Source: Methylobacterium sp. WSM2598 (GTDB taxonomy: Bacteria; Pseudomonadota; Alphaproteobacteria; Rhizobiales; Beijerinckiaceae). Taken from it: a stretch of 64,000 bases of DNA. This document shows positions 26,040 through 35,271 of the stretch, one piece after another. Numbering within the stretch: position 1 is the stretch's first letter; the number at the start of each line of letters is the position of its first letter. The notes beneath the pieces were generated by a model that saw only the letters and a program-made list of their open reading frames with translations, was not told where the DNA came from and did no database searches. Both the position numbers and the translations under genes were made by a program. The stretch covers positions 1,947,985 to 2,011,984 of the forward strand of contig NZ_KB900609.1 in assembly GCF_000379105.1 (NCBI RefSeq), in the 5' to 3' direction.

Positions 26040-27575
26040 ATGAGCACGCCGCGGGAGACCGAACTGAAGCTCGAATTCGAGGCCTCCGACCTCGCGGCGC
26101 TGAGCGAGCACCCGCTCCTCGGCGGCGACGAGCGGGAGGCGCGGCTGACCTCCGTGTATTTCGACACCGAGGACCGGCGCCTGCGCGAGGCGGGCTTCAC
26201 GCTGCGGGTGCGCCGCGACGGGGATCGGCACGTCCAGACGGTGAAGGCGGCCGGCACCGGCGCCGGGCTGTTCGACCGGCCCGAATGGGAATGGCCTGTC
26301 GACGGGGCCGAGCCCGACCTCGCGCGCCTCGGCGAGACCCCGGCGGGGGATGTTCTGGGCCGCAAGAGCGTGCTGCGGCCGCTCTTCTCGGCGGGCGTCG
26401 AGCGCTCGACCCGGGTGATCGCGCGCGGCGGCTCGCGCATCGAGGTCGCCCTCGACCGCGGCCGGATCACCCTGCTCGACGGCGAGGGCGACCGGGTCGC
26501 CCCGATCCACGAGCTCGAACTCGAACTCAAGGACGGCTCGGCCGCCGACCTGTTCGGGCTCGCCCGCGAGATCGGCGCGAGCGTGCCGCTGCGCCTCGGG
26601 GTGATGACCAAGGCCGAGCGCGGCTACTCGCTCCTCGCCGGGCGCCTCGACCGCGCCAGCAAGGCGGAGCCGGTGCGGCTCGACCCCGAGGCGAGCGCCG
26701 GCGAAGCCTTCCAGGCCGTCGCGCATGCCTGCCTGCGCCACATGCGGCTCAACGAGGCGGTGCTGCTCGACCACCGCGACGCGGACGCGCTGCACCAGCT
26801 GCGGGTCTCCCTGCGCCGCCTGCGCTCGGCCTTCTCGCTCTTCGGCGACCTCGTGGAGGATCACCGGACGCCCACCATCCGGGCGGAGCTGCGGCGGCTC
26901 GGCGAGCCCTTCGGCCAAGCCCGCAACCTCGACGTGTTCCTCGCGAGCACGCTCCCGGCCGAGCGGGCCCGGCGCCCGGACGAGGCGGGCCTGCTGCGGC
27001 TGGAATCGCATCTGGAGGGCGAGCGCAGCCGCGCCTACGAGGCGGTGGGCGCGGTCCTGCGGGGGGAGGAGTGGCGGCTCTTCCTCCTCGACCTGATCGC
27101 CTGGATCGATGCGGGGCCCTGGCGCGAGGCGGGGGCGCCGCAGGCGGCGCGCCGGGACGGGCCGGCCCGGGCCTTCGCGACGGAGGAGCTGGAGCGCCGC
27201 CGCCGCCAGGTGAAGAAGCGCGGGCGCCACCTCGACGAACTCGACCCGGAGGCGCGCCACCGGGTGCGCATCGCCGCCAAGAAGCTGCGCTACGGGGCGG
27301 AGTTCTTCGGCAGCCTCTATCCCAAGCCGAAGGCGGTCAAGCGGCACAGGACCTTCGTGAAGGCGCTGGCCGACCTGCAGGATTGCCTGGGCGACCTCAA
27401 CGACATCGCGACCGCGCACACGCTCACCGCGGCGCTGACCGAGGGCGCCGCGGATTCGGCCGTCTTCGCGGCCGGGCTCACGGCGGCGGACATGGAGGAG
27501 CGCACCGCCCGCCTGCTGCGGGCGGCGGCCGAGGCCCACGCGGCCCTGATCGACGTGCGGCCCTTCTGGCGCTGA
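26040..27575 (+). CDS. CYTH and CHAD domain protein
   Basis: The protein has 511 residues. The N-terminal CYTH domain has the signature ETELKLEF (ExExK) and strands such as LTSVYFDTEDRRLREAG, and would bind an organic or inorganic triphosphate. The CHAD domain, from about residue 215, is helical and His-rich (ACLRHMRLNEAVLLDHRD, LHQLRVSLRRLRSAF, ARHRVRIAAKKLRYGAEFF) and binds polyphosphate in other bacteria. Closeness to phosphate metabolism genes is suggestive. GGAAGGACCGG precedes the start. Confidence 0.92.
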   Translation: MSTPRETELKLEFEASDLAALSEHPLLGGDEREARLTSVYFDTEDRRLREAGFTLRVRRDGDRHVQTVKAAGTGAGLFDRPEWEWPVDGAEPDLARLGETPAGDVLGRKSVLRPLFSAGVERSTRVIARGGSRIEVALDRGRITLLDGEGDRVAPIHELELELKDGSAADLFGLAREIGASVPLRLGVMTKAERGYSLLAGRLDRASKAEPVRLDPEASAGEAFQAVAHACLRHMRLNEAVLLDHRDADALHQLRVSLRRLRSAFSLFGDLVEDHRTPTIRAELRRLGEPFGQARNLDVFLASTLPAERARRPDEAGLLRLESHLEGERSRAYEAVGAVLRGEEWRLFLLDLIAWIDAGPWREAGAPQAARRDGPARAFATEELERRRRQVKKRGRHLDELDPEARHRVRIAAKKLRYGAEFFGSLYPKPKAVKRHRTFVKALADLQDCLGDLNDIATAHTLTAALTEGAADSAVFAAGLTAADMEERTARLLRAAAEAHAALIDVRPFWR

Positions 27576-27590
27576 CCGGGCGGGCCGGCG

Positions 27591-28412
27591 TCAGCGCCGC
27601 GGCGCCAGGGCGTAGAGGGTGATGGCGGCGGCGTTCGACACGTTGAGGCTCTTGATGGCGCCGGGGAAGTCGAGCCGGGCCATCACGTCGCAGCACTCGC
27701 GGGTGCGCTGGCGCAGCCCCTTGCCCTCGGCGCCGAGCACGATGACGAGCGGGCGCGTCGGCGTCACCTCCGACAGGGGGACCGGCGCCTCGGAATCGAG
27801 GCCGATGCGGGTGAAGCCCTGCTCGCCGAAGCGGATCAGCGCCTCGGCGAGGTTGCGGACGGTGATGAAGGGGACGTGTTCGAGCCCGCCCGAGGCGGAT
27901 TTGGCGAGGACGCCGGTGGCGGCGGGGGAGTGCCGCGCGGTGGTGACGATGGCGGTGACCGCGAAGGCCGCCGCGGTGCGCACGATGGCCCCGACATTGT
28001 GCGGGTCGGTGATCTGGTCGAGGGCGAGGAGCACGGCGTCGGCCGGCAGGTCCTCGATGGGCGGGACCGGGAGGGGCTCCGCCTCCAGGTAGAGCCCCTG
28101 ATGCACGGCATCGGGCCCGACCAGGGCCGAGATCTCGCCGGGCCGCACGGTCTCCGGGGCGATTCGCAGTTCGCCGACCTCCTCCGTGAGGCGTGCGAGT
28201 CCGTTCTCGGTCGCGAGCAGGCGGGTGAGCCGGCGGCGCGGGTTGCGCAGGGCCTCGGCCACCGGGTGCCAGCCGTACAGGACGACCGTGTCCTCGTCGG
28301 CCCTCCGCGGGCCCGCGCCGGCCCGCGCGCCCGCGGGCGCCCGGGCGGGCGCGCCGGTCCGCCGGTCCGGCCCGCCGCGCCGCTCGCGCGGCGGCATCCG
28401 CTTGATCGCCAT
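27591..28412 (-). CDS. rlmB: TrmH/SpoU-family 23S rRNA 2'-O-ribose methyltransferase
   Basis: The protein has 273 residues from the ATG at 28412 (GGGAGG 8 nt upstream). A basic Arg/Pro-rich N-terminal tail precedes the SpoU_sub_bind domain (LYGWHPVAEALRNP) and the knotted SPOUT core (ITDPHNVGAIVRTAAAF, IVLGAEGKGLRQRTRECCD). RlmB methylates G2251 of 23S rRNA; a related TrmH specificity cannot be excluded. Confidence 0.88.
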   Translation of the reverse strand: MAIKRMPPRERRGGPDRRTGAPARAPAGARAGAGPRRADEDTVVLYGWHPVAEALRNPRRRLTRLLATENGLARLTEEVGELRIAPETVRPGEISALVGPDAVHQGLYLEAEPLPVPPIEDLPADAVLLALDQITDPHNVGAIVRTAAAFAVTAIVTTARHSPAATGVLAKSASGGLEHVPFITVRNLAEALIRFGEQGFTRIGLDSEAPVPLSEVTPTRPLVIVLGAEGKGLRQRTRECCDVMARLDFPGAIKSLNVSNAAAITLYALAPRR

Positions 28413-28529
28413 GCTGTGCCCTCCCGCCGCCCTGCGGCGCGCCGACACACAGCAGGGCGCCGACCGCGTCAACCCCATCAATGCGGTTGCCGTCGGCCCG
28501 GAAGCTCACTATAGGGTCGCTCACCGCGA

Positions 28530-28605
28530 GCGCCCTTCGTCTAGCGGTCTAGGACGTCGCCCTTTCACGGCGAAAACACGGGTTCGAGTCCCGTAGGGCG
28601 CGCCA
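28530..28605 (+). tRNA. tRNA-Glu (anticodon UUC)
   Basis: A 76-nt cloverleaf with encoded CCA. Acceptor GCGCCCT/AGGGCGC, anticodon loop CTTTCAC with TTC at 28564-28566, T arm ACGGGTTCGAGTCCCGT. Confidence 0.97.
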
Positions 28606-28708
28606 GCAGAATCAATCACTTAGCTGTTTTCGGTGCTGCCCGTGTCCAACGTATGTCCGATATGTGGGCGTGCACGAGGGTGGGCTCACCCACACGCACT
28701 TGGTCATA

Positions 28709-28811
28709 CCAAATCCGCTTGATTCCTTCGGGATGGCGGATTTGGGCCTCGCTCAGGCGCCGCGCAGGCTCGCGATCCGGGATCCGCTTCGATCAAGCGG
28801 ATCCCGCATCA
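28709..28811. repeat. Palindromic repeat, locus C
   Basis: It has the full modular structure: a first hairpin CCAAATCCGC...GCGGATTTGG, a GC-rich linker (CTCGCTCAGGCGCCGCGCAGG) and a second hairpin GGATCCGCTT-CGATC-AAGCGGATCC. It abuts the 128-bp repeat. Confidence 0.85.
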
Positions 28812-28936
28812 CACCGCCTGACGTCAACGCTCGATGCGGTCGAGCCGTAGGCCGGCCCTTTGGCGGCACGCCTTGACCCCGCCGCCGAGGAGAGCGCCCC
28901 GGCGGTGAAGCCCGAGTGCACGGCGCGCCAACCGTG
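28809..28936 (+). repeat. 128-bp dispersed repeat, copy 2
   Basis: Copy of 2412-2539. Here the IS66-like coding sequence does not continue beyond the repeat: homology stops exactly after CCAACCGTG. This is a remnant of the same element. Confidence 0.8.
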
Positions 28937-29128
28937 CCATCGCGGCCATCGCGGCAGCGGAGCGCGGCACGATCGGCAGCTCATGCGTGGCCGTCATGCA
29001 ACGGGCCGCGGGCGTCTGCTTGGCGGAAGGCGAAGGGCCACCCGGGCCAGGGTGCCATGCGATCGCTCGTTAACCATATCGGGGGCACCATTCACTCAGT
29101 GGCAACCCGCCATCGGTCTCGCGTCAAA

Positions 29129-29155
29129 GCCCGCCCGGCGGCCTACCGGGCGGGC
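29129..29155. terminator. Strong GC-rich hairpin
   Basis: GCCCGCCCGG and its perfect complement are separated by 7 nt. No T-run follows on either strand, so intrinsic termination is uncertain. It lies downstream of the leftward ABC binding protein gene. Confidence 0.45.
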
Positions 29156-29232
29156 CTCGTCGTCTCAAAGCCTCGGTCCGTCTGCGGCGCGCTCTGCCCG
29201 CCGACGTGATGCTCGGATGCGGGGACTGCAGC

Positions 29233-30195
29233 CTAATCGATCACCTCATCGGCAAGGGCCAGGATGGAATCGGGCACGTTTAAGCCGAGTGCTGCTGCCG
29301 TCCTCATGTTGACGCACAACGTAAACCTGGAAGGCTCCTCGACCGGGAGATCACGCGGCAGCGCTCCCTGAAGTACACGATCGGTCAGAGCCGCTGCGCG
29401 ATGATAGCTCTCCCTGAGATCGGGGCAGAATGACATCAGGCCGCCATCATGCACCTCAGGCGGGAAGGTGTGGATAGTTGGAAGTTTCCGAGCCAAAGCC
29501 AAATCAGCAATCGTGCGCCGGTGGTTGAAAAGGGCGTTTTCGGTGATGAAGATCACGGCCTGCGCCCGAGCGGCTACCGCACCATCGAATGCAGCAGGCA
29601 AGCCAGCAGCGCCGCTGATTTCTATGGTCGCCACCTCGATACTGAACCGTTTCCCTGCAATGAGGATACTCTCCACGAGGGCAGCGTTCTCCTGAAACTG
29701 CGGGCTCCAAAGGACAGCGACTGTGCGCATTTCTGGGACGGTGTCGGTCAGGAGTTGGAGGCGTTTCGCCCCCAGAAACGCATCACTGAATGTCACTCCC
29801 GTGTAGTTGGCTCCCGGTCGGGGTAGACTCTTCACTAGGCCAAGGCGAATTGGATCGGACACGAACAAGAACACTACCGGCTTAGAGACATGCGCGCGCT
29901 TGAGTGCAAGTGCGGCAGGTGATGTCACTGCAATGATGACCTGTGGCTGGACCTGGGATATGTGAGCCACAAACGAGGTGAGGCGGTCGGGATCGCCGTC
30001 CGCACTGAGAAGCTCAATATCGGCAGTTTGCCCCTGGTGATGCCCAAGGTCACTCAGCGCGGAGTAAAGCTGGTGGATGGGTGTGCGGTCAGCAAACCCG
30101 CTGTGTAGGATAACGATGCGAGCCTTCGCCGCCGCCGCGACCCGATGCGCCAAGCACGGGAAGAACAGCGCTGCGAGGAAGTCTCTCCGCTTCAT
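29233..30195 (-). CDS. ABC transporter substrate-binding protein (PF04392 type), copy 1
   Basis: The protein has 320 residues. The start MKRRDFLAALFFPCLA is a Tat-like or Sec signal. The mature part matches the family seen in many rhizobia and methylobacteria: ARIVILHSGFADRTPIHQL, VIIAVTSPAALALKRA, KPVVFLFVSDPIRLGLV, GGLMSFCPDLRESYHRAA. These genes usually stand alone, as here, with no permease or ATPase nearby. The ligand is unknown. GC content is lower than in flanking housekeeping genes. Confidence 0.85.
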   Translation of the reverse strand: MKRRDFLAALFFPCLAHRVAAAAKARIVILHSGFADRTPIHQLYSALSDLGHHQGQTADIELLSADGDPDRLTSFVAHISQVQPQVIIAVTSPAALALKRAHVSKPVVFLFVSDPIRLGLVKSLPRPGANYTGVTFSDAFLGAKRLQLLTDTVPEMRTVAVLWSPQFQENAALVESILIAGKRFSIEVATIEISGAAGLPAAFDGAVAARAQAVIFITENALFNHRRTIADLALARKLPTIHTFPPEVHDGGLMSFCPDLRESYHRAAALTDRVLQGALPRDLPVEEPSRFTLCVNMRTAAALGLNVPDSILALADEVID

Positions 30196-30253
30196 CGGTC
30201 ATCTCGCCAGCGCGACCGTCTTCGCGGGCCAATTGCCGCCCGAAAGGGTAATC

Positions 30254-30568
30254 GTGCGCACCGTCTCCATCAACCAGCCCGCCCCGGGCGGACCCCACGA
30301 GGTCGTCATTCTCGGCAATCTGCATGCCAACCCCCATCCCTCGCCCGAGGTGCTGAAGAGGATCCTCAACCTGACCTCCTCCGAAGCGCGCCTGGTCAAC
30401 GAGATCGCGGGCGGCAGGAGCGCGGAGGAGATCGCGAACGCAGCCCACGTGCCGGTCGGGACGGTCCGCAAGCGACTCGCGACCGTGTTGACCTGTCTCA
30501 GAGGCGCGTACCCTCACGAGCGCTCGGGCCCCGCTGACGGCGTCAGCATTCGTGTCAGCGCTCAGTGA
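30254..30568 (+). pseudogene. LuxR-type helix-turn-helix fragment
   Basis: From a GTG at 30254 (AAAGG 6 nt upstream) the frame encodes 104 residues. The centre, LTSSEARLVNEIAGGRSAEEIANAAHVPVGTVRKRL, is shown here only by its parts: a LTxxEARL entry, GGRSAEEIA helix and HVPVGTVRKRL recognition helix, as in LuxR/GerE domains. No sensor domain is attached; the upstream sequence belongs to the opposite-strand gene. It could be the surviving C-terminus of a larger regulator or a stand-alone HTH protein. Confidence 0.45.
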
Positions 30569-31166
30569 CAATCTCTTCCAGAGCGATGTCATGTGGCTGC
30601 GGGTAGATCGTCCTCAGGCGCCCGAGCTCGAAGCCAACACCAATGGTGCGCGGCTTGACCGACATCGCAGCGATCGTGCGATCGTAGAAGCCACCACCAT
30701 AGCCAAGCCGGTAGCCCTGCTCGTCAAAGCCGACGAGCGGGACGACCAGGAGGTCGGGAAACACCGGCTCGCCGGATTCCGGCACCGGGATGTTCCAAAC
30801 GCCTTGCGCCATCAAGCGGCCCGGTGACCACTCGCGGAACACGAGCGGTTGTCCCCGCTCCACGATCACCGGCAGCGCAAGGCGCGTGCCCCGCTCCCGC
30901 ATCGACGAGAGAACCGCTCGCGGGTCATACTCGCCGCGAAATGGCCAGTAGAAGCCGATCAGCTTGCCGGCGTAAGGCTCCAGTGCCGCTCCGAGCGCCT
31001 GACTGACCCTCTGGCTCCGCGCCGCGCGATCCTGGGCGGAGAGCCCGATGCGTTGCTCGATCAGCTTGGTTCGCGTCTCCTTGCGCCAATCGCGGATCGT
31101 TGGCCAATCCGCACCGGCATTCGGCAGCCCCGTGTTGGCGTCCGAGATCTTGGATGTGTCGCTCAT
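30555..31166 (-). CDS. 5-formyltetrahydrofolate cyclo-ligase
   Basis: The protein has 203 residues. Diagnostic segments are WRKETRTKLIEQRIGLSA, LIGFYWPFRGEYDPR and the C-terminal RLGYGGGFYDRTI ATP-binding loop. It converts 5-formyl-THF to 5,10-methenyl-THF, important in one-carbon metabolism. Its 3' end overlaps the LuxR-like fragment on the other strand by 14 nt. Confidence 0.92.
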   Translation of the reverse strand: MSDTSKISDANTGLPNAGADWPTIRDWRKETRTKLIEQRIGLSAQDRAARSQRVSQALGAALEPYAGKLIGFYWPFRGEYDPRAVLSSMRERGTRLALPVIVERGQPLVFREWSPGRLMAQGVWNIPVPESGEPVFPDLLVVPLVGFDEQGYRLGYGGGFYDRTIAAMSVKPRTIGVGFELGRLRTIYPQPHDIALEEIVTER

Positions 31167-31236
31167 GGGCTTGCTCCCGCCTCTCCCGGGCTAGCTGCGG
31201 AGGATGTCAGCCGTGCCGGTGCGCCGCGTGACCGGC

Positions 31237-31563
31237 TTACTGCCCGCCATAGGGGCGCAACGGCCGCCCAGCCTCCGAACGGTGCACCATCACAGCCTGT
31301 CCGGCGGCGTCATCGATGGCGGCGAGGCGAGGTCCGACGGCAGCGTGGAGGGACATCTCGCTGCGATCCAGAACCAAGTTCACGCGCTCGCAGCGCTCGG
31401 CATCCGGGCTGTTGGCCACCTCCGCCTCCCTGAGTGCCTCGGTGATGATGACGCGCATCTCCTCCAGCAGGCGCTGTGTAAGAGGTGGCCGTGCCTCAGC
31501 AGCATAGGCTTCAGCGATAATCCTGGCCCACTCATCCGCGGGCCGACCCGGATATCTGTTCAT
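31237..31563 (-). CDS. Hypothetical protein
   Basis: The product is 108 residues from ATG 31563 (ATG 31584 is an alternative). It is helical and charged: YPGRPADEWARIIAEAYAAE, LLEEMRVIITEALREAE. I recognise no domain. Composition looks like genuine coding sequence. Confidence 0.45.
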   Translation of the reverse strand: MNRYPGRPADEWARIIAEAYAAEARPPLTQRLLEEMRVIITEALREAEVANSPDAERCERVNLVLDRSEMSLHAAVGPRLAAIDDAAGQAVMVHRSEAGRPLRPYGGQ

Positions 31564-31897
31564 GTTCGGACGTCCTGCCAGCATGGGCGCCCCCGTGGAA
31601 GCGCTGCATCCTGCCCCATGGGCTCGGCGCTGTCGGCCTGCAGCAGGCTCATCTTAGCAGACGATTCCTCCGCAGGCGCGGAGATAAGTCGTTCATTCCG
31701 ATGCGGTGGATCCGTTACTGCCAAGTTGGAGCAGCTCGACTCGGAGGGGGCCCTCGTCGGCCCGAAGAGGAGGTTTGAAGGCCCACACTGCCGGCCGGGT
31801 CCTACTCGGGCCGGCATCATTTTATGCGCGGCACAATGTCCACGGCGTATATTCCTGCGGATAATTCGGCTCTCGGCCATTCGCGCAAGGCGGGCGT
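31564..31897. other. Intergenic
   Basis: I see no supported gene or repeat. Several long frames exist on both strands but their products are Arg/Ser/Pro-rich translations without family features. Confidence 0.4.
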
Positions 31898-32040
31898 ATG
31901 GAGCCACCTCGCGCGGGCTCGCAACCGCGCGACCGCCTGGGGCGCCGATTGCAGGCGCTGTACGAGCCCGTTCTCGACGAACCGCTGGAGCAAGGCCGGC
32001 GGAGCTGCTGCACGAGTTGGACGGCACCGGCTCGCCCCGC
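31898..32040 (+). pseudogene. NepR-like anti-sigma-factor relic, frameshifted
   Basis: From ATG 31898 the frame reads SQPRDRLGRRLQALYEPVLDEPL, given here in parts: RDRLGRRLQALY then EPVLDEPL. This is the core helix of NepR, the anti-sigma factor of the alphaproteobacterial general stress response. Homology then continues in another frame as PAELLHELDGTG, so at least one indel has broken it. Family assignment rests on a short motif only. Confidence 0.4.
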
Positions 32041-32255
32041 CGTTCCGTCCCGTTACAACGGCCGCCCACGGCCATTCCTGCGCCCTCCAGAGGCGTGCCA
32101 ACACCGCTGGTCGCCATAATCAAACCCCAAGGCGGAAGCCTTCTGCTTATGGCCGAGAAGGGTTCGGCAGCCAGGGCATCAGGGCTCGAAGCAGCTCTGG
32201 AGCGGCCGCGCCGGGCAGGAGGGTTCTTGATCGAAGCGCCCCGCGGCAACCGTCC

Positions 32256-32609
32256 TCAGGCCGCCGGGACAGCGGTCGGCGGCACCGCCAGCGGCTTCTC
32301 CGGCGCCGTCGTGCCCTGCACCGGCCCTGGACGCGGCTCTCGAACGGCTTCGGCGGGGCGTGGAGCGGGACGGGCAGCGGCAGGCAGCGGGAGATCAACC
32401 GAGACCACGCGACCGCTCAGTGGGTCCAGGATGCGGATCTGCGCCATGCACGCCCCCTCGGGAGGAACGACCAGGGTGTGCCGATCGAGGTAGGAAACCG
32501 TAAACGGCCCGACGTGCGCCACGACACGCGTGAAAGTGCCGGTCAACGGGGCAGGCCCGCCTTGACGCGGATCAGCGCGTCTCCGATCCGAGAGTGCGAT
32601 GGCGCGCAT
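32256..32609 (-). CDS. Hypothetical protein
   Basis: The product is 117 residues. A compact beta-type centre (FTVSYLDRHTLVVPPEGA, AQIRILDPLSGRVVSVDLPL) is followed by a Pro/Ala-rich tail. No family is recognised. The start could be internal (GTG before AHVGPF). Confidence 0.35.
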   Translation of the reverse strand: MRAIALSDRRRADPRQGGPAPLTGTFTRVVAHVGPFTVSYLDRHTLVVPPEGACMAQIRILDPLSGRVVSVDLPLPAAARPAPRPAEAVREPRPGPVQGTTAPEKPLAVPPTAVPAA

Positions 32610-32649
32610 GAAGGCGCGAACCGGCCTTTATGGAACCGTAAGCTGAGCC

Positions 32650-32961
32650 ATGAAGGATGTCCCGCAGCTGCTGGCCCACTGCGGCATGTCCGCCGCCGCT
32701 GCCCGGCTCAGGCTCTTCGCCACGAGCGCGTGCTACGCCTGCATCCTCGAGCCGTTCGGGCGCTCCAGCCACGTCATCGCGCTCAGCTGCGAGATCGTGC
32801 TGGTCCCGACCTTTGCCATGCTCTGTGGGCCCAAGCGAATGAGGGAAGCCCGCCGCGGCAGGACCGGGCGGGCTGAAAGGCTGCGATCCACGTTTGGGGA
32901 AATGGATCGCGCGTACCTCAAGCACATTTTGAGTGCCGTCGCACCTCATATTCGGACCTGA
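32650..32961 (+). CDS. Possible small protein
   Basis: The frame encodes 103 residues with a weakly hydrophobic middle (FGRSSHVIALSCEIVLVPTFAM) and a basic C-terminal half. The ribosome binding site is poor and there is no family match. It may be spurious. Confidence 0.25.
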   Translation: MKDVPQLLAHCGMSAAAARLRLFATSACYACILEPFGRSSHVIALSCEIVLVPTFAMLCGPKRMREARRGRTGRAERLRSTFGEMDRAYLKHILSAVAPHIRT

Positions 32962-33594
32962 GCCACGTTAGCGAAAGAAAGTCCGCCACGGTGGAGAGGT
33001 GCCGGGCGGGCTGAGGCTCTGTAGAGTAGAACTCCGCCAGAAGAGTATGCTGGCGGTCAAGTTGGCAAGGCGCTACCGAGTCGCCTCCGACACAATCTTC
33101 ATCTCGTCGCCGTCTGCACGTTCCGCAGGCTGAGCGCCGTCGCGGCGGCGAAACCCGCTATTCGCACAAGCCCCAGTATGGGACGCGTCATGGTGCCTCT
33201 GGACAGCGTTCCGAAGGTCTCGCGCGGGCCTCGAACCGGCCGCCAGTCGAGGGCCAGTCTATTGGCTTTCAGTGGAGTCTTGCAAGCCGCTGCCTCGACC
33301 GTGCTGGTGCACAGACGCCGACGAAAACACCATGTGCTCAGCCGCTACTCGCCTGAAAATGAGGGACAAATCGCGCTGAGCTATGTACGTTTTGAATGCG
33401 TCAATGCACTAGTCTTTGGCTGTCCGCTCCAGGCCCGCACGCCCGGGGCAGGGCCGTGGGCCGGGTCCGAAAGCGGCACTGAAGACCCGGCCCTCACAAA
33501 GAAATGCCGGCTCGGGAGGGAAGCCCGGCCGGCGTCGAGTGGAGATCCCTGAAAAGCGGATAGCCGCGCGGCGGCTCCGGGCGGTTCCGTCGGC
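32962..33594. other. Intergenic
   Basis: No gene or repeat structure could be supported. The base composition is mixed, with an AT-richer patch around 33340-33420. Confidence 0.4.
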
Positions 33595-33862
33595 TTGGGA
33601 GGGGCCCTCAGGCCCTCGCTTCTACACCTCAAAGCGCTCCCTGCCCTCAAGGCCGTCACCGACGAGCAGCTCGATGCCGCCATGCGGGAGTACCTGGACG
33701 ATCCCACGCCCGGCATGCGCCTGATCGCGAAGGGCGTGGCGATCGACATTGCCGCGGCCGTGGCGAACCGCGAAATCGCTAGGGACGTGCTGGACGATCC
33801 CACCCTCGATCGCGCGGTGCATAGTGATCAGGACGGCGATCCTGCTCGCGCGGCCTGCCTGA
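33595..33862 (+). pseudogene. Frameshifted paralogue of the small gene at 42239
   Basis: ALKAVTDEQLDAAMREYL, DPTPGMRLIAKGVAIDIAAA and REIARDVL match the 88-residue protein encoded at 42239-42505 (KAVTDEQVKSAVAASLD, TPGLRLIAEGVAVDLAA, YAREVLALT). The last part, VIRTAILLARPA, appears only in another frame and ends at TGA 33860-33862, against VRTAILLARVEGGA in the intact copy. An indel near 33805-33815 explains this. No good start codon is visible apart from a TTG at 33595. Confidence 0.65.
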
Positions 33863-33893
33863 CGGACGCAATCGCCGCACACAGCCCAGCGGT

Positions 33894-34214
33894 TCACCGT
33901 TCTCCGTCCTGGGGCGTGCAGACGATGTTCTCAGCGGCAAGCAGTGTCTCGCGCAACTCCGCCGCGATGTCCGCGAGCGCGGTCCCAGCCGCGATCCCCT
34001 CGGGGAGCGTCTCCTGGATCTCGCGTAGATCGGCCATGACATCGCGCATCACCGCCCGGTTGAGGCAGGCGAACCGGCCCGGGGCGGCACGCTCGAAGGC
34101 GAGCGCCAAGGTCTGATAGGCGCGCTCCAGCAGGCAGTAGGCGATCTCCGCCCGCACCACGCGCTCTTCGGGACCGCACTCGCACTCCGGCCGGAGGTTC
34201 TGCTCGGGTGTCAT
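33894..34214 (-). CDS. Hypothetical helical protein
   Basis: The product is 106 residues from the ATG at 34214 (a GTG at 34220 is alternative). Coiled, Leu/Ala/Glu-rich: RVVRAEIAYCLLERAYQTLA, GTALADIAAELRETLLAAEN. It has a Cys-rich start (ECECG). No family is recognised, but the amino-acid pattern is that of a real protein. Confidence 0.5.
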   Translation of the reverse strand: MTPEQNLRPECECGPEERVVRAEIAYCLLERAYQTLALAFERAAPGRFACLNRAVMRDVMADLREIQETLPEGIAAGTALADIAAELRETLLAAENIVCTPQDGER

Positions 34215-34290
34215 GTGCACACACGTGGGGAGCGCATCTGGTAAGCGCCAGCCCGCACATCAGGCGTTACTGCAACTCCAGTCGTAAGGC

Positions 34291-34485
34291 TCAGGACGCG
34301 CGAGCTCGCCGCTCCTCGATCCAGGCTTGTGCCTCGTCCAGGTCCGCGAACTTGGGCGGATTGGGATCGTCAACCGGACCGAAGCCGGTTTCCAGAAACC
34401 AGGAGCCGGCTCGTCTCCGAACAGACGCCCGGCGGTACGGAATGACCGCCGGGCGTTCTGCTGCCGGTAAGACTTCGTTGACCAT
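34291..34485 (-). CDS. Small hypothetical protein
   Basis: The product is 64 residues from the ATG at 34485. The C-terminal FLETGFGPVDDPNPPKFADL followed by DEAQAWIEERRARAS looks like structured protein. A longer frame extends upstream to 34785, but that part is low-complexity. Confidence 0.35.
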   Translation of the reverse strand: MVNEVLPAAERPAVIPYRRASVRRRAGSWFLETGFGPVDDPNPPKFADLDEAQAWIEERRARAS

Positions 34486-35049
34486 CCTGGCCCACCGTTT
34501 CGCCTGCGGCGCTGAACACCCAGCCGGCACGGCGGCGGCCCGGTGCTCCGGGATGAGATCTCCGGGTCGTCGCCTCTGATCTTCCGGGACCGCCCGCTCG
34601 TGTCGACGACGAGAGCGGGCGAAGGCAGCGACTGGTGACCGCTTTGAGCCCGTGGCGGGCTGGTCGCTGGAGCTGGCGGCCGGGTTCTGAGTAGGGCTTC
34701 GGCCCGGCCGCCATGCACCTGCAGGCGATAAGCCCGCCACGGGACCCTGCGGGCATGGCGGCTTGCGCGGACCGGCCCAAGGCAAGCTGAGTGGAGGCAG
34801 CGCCTTCCCCGGCCCGACCGGATCAGCGAGCGTGTCACGGCAGCGTGGGGCGGTGTTGATCCAGGTCGCTCCGGAACCGCCGCCCTCTACGGCCCAGCGA
34901 ACAGCATCCCGGCGGCGCGGTGTCCCCCGCGCAGGATCGCCCCGTGTGACGTCGAAGCGAGAAGGCCCTTCGACCTGGATCGCTGGGAGCCCCGGGCCCG
35001 GCTATCGGTCCCAGCGGGAGACACCGACGGACCGCGCCTTCAAGCTGCT
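34486..35049. other. Intergenic, GC-rich
   Basis: No credible gene. Possible remnant sequence linked to the transposase fragment on its right, too degraded for me to identify. Confidence 0.35.
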
Positions 35050-35271
35050 CTACCGGCTCGGCGCTGAGGGCGGGATCGGCGACACTACCGCCAAGCCCGG
35101 GATCCATGCCCGGCCGTTGGTCGCGCAGTACAAGTCAGCCACGCTCTCCCGCAGCCAGGACGGGCCGAGCATCCGGTCGACCCGCACCAGGATGTGATCA
35201 TCCGGCAAGATCTGGCGCAGCGAGCCCTCTACGAACAACTCGGGTTGCTCCCGATCACGCCGACCCAGCAT
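35050..35271 (-). pseudogene. IS1182-type transposase, N-terminal fragment
   Basis: From ATG 35271 the frame encodes MLGRRDREQPELFVEGSL, LLPDDHVLVR-like LPDDHILVRVDRML, WLRESVADLYCATNGR, which is the conserved start of IS1182/IS1182-like transposases. After NGR the homology is lost and the frame ends 22 residues later, so only about 58 residues survive. Confidence 0.65.

Larger units (their letters stand above)
28606..29232. other. Intergenic; repeats downstream of tRNA-Glu
   Basis: No gene is convincing. It contains a palindromic repeat unit, the second copy of the 128-bp repeat and a strong hairpin, listed separately. The sequence between 28937 and 29128 shows nothing I recognise. Confidence 0.55.

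Noticed and set aside
25182..27539. A 785-codon minus-strand frame over phnN and the CYTH-CHAD gene
   Set aside because: No domains; the plus-strand genes carry the P-loop and the ExExK motif.
31204..32493. Long plus-strand frame spanning several small genes
   Set aside because: Low-complexity Arg/Ser/Ala product; only a short NepR-like piece within it has meaning.
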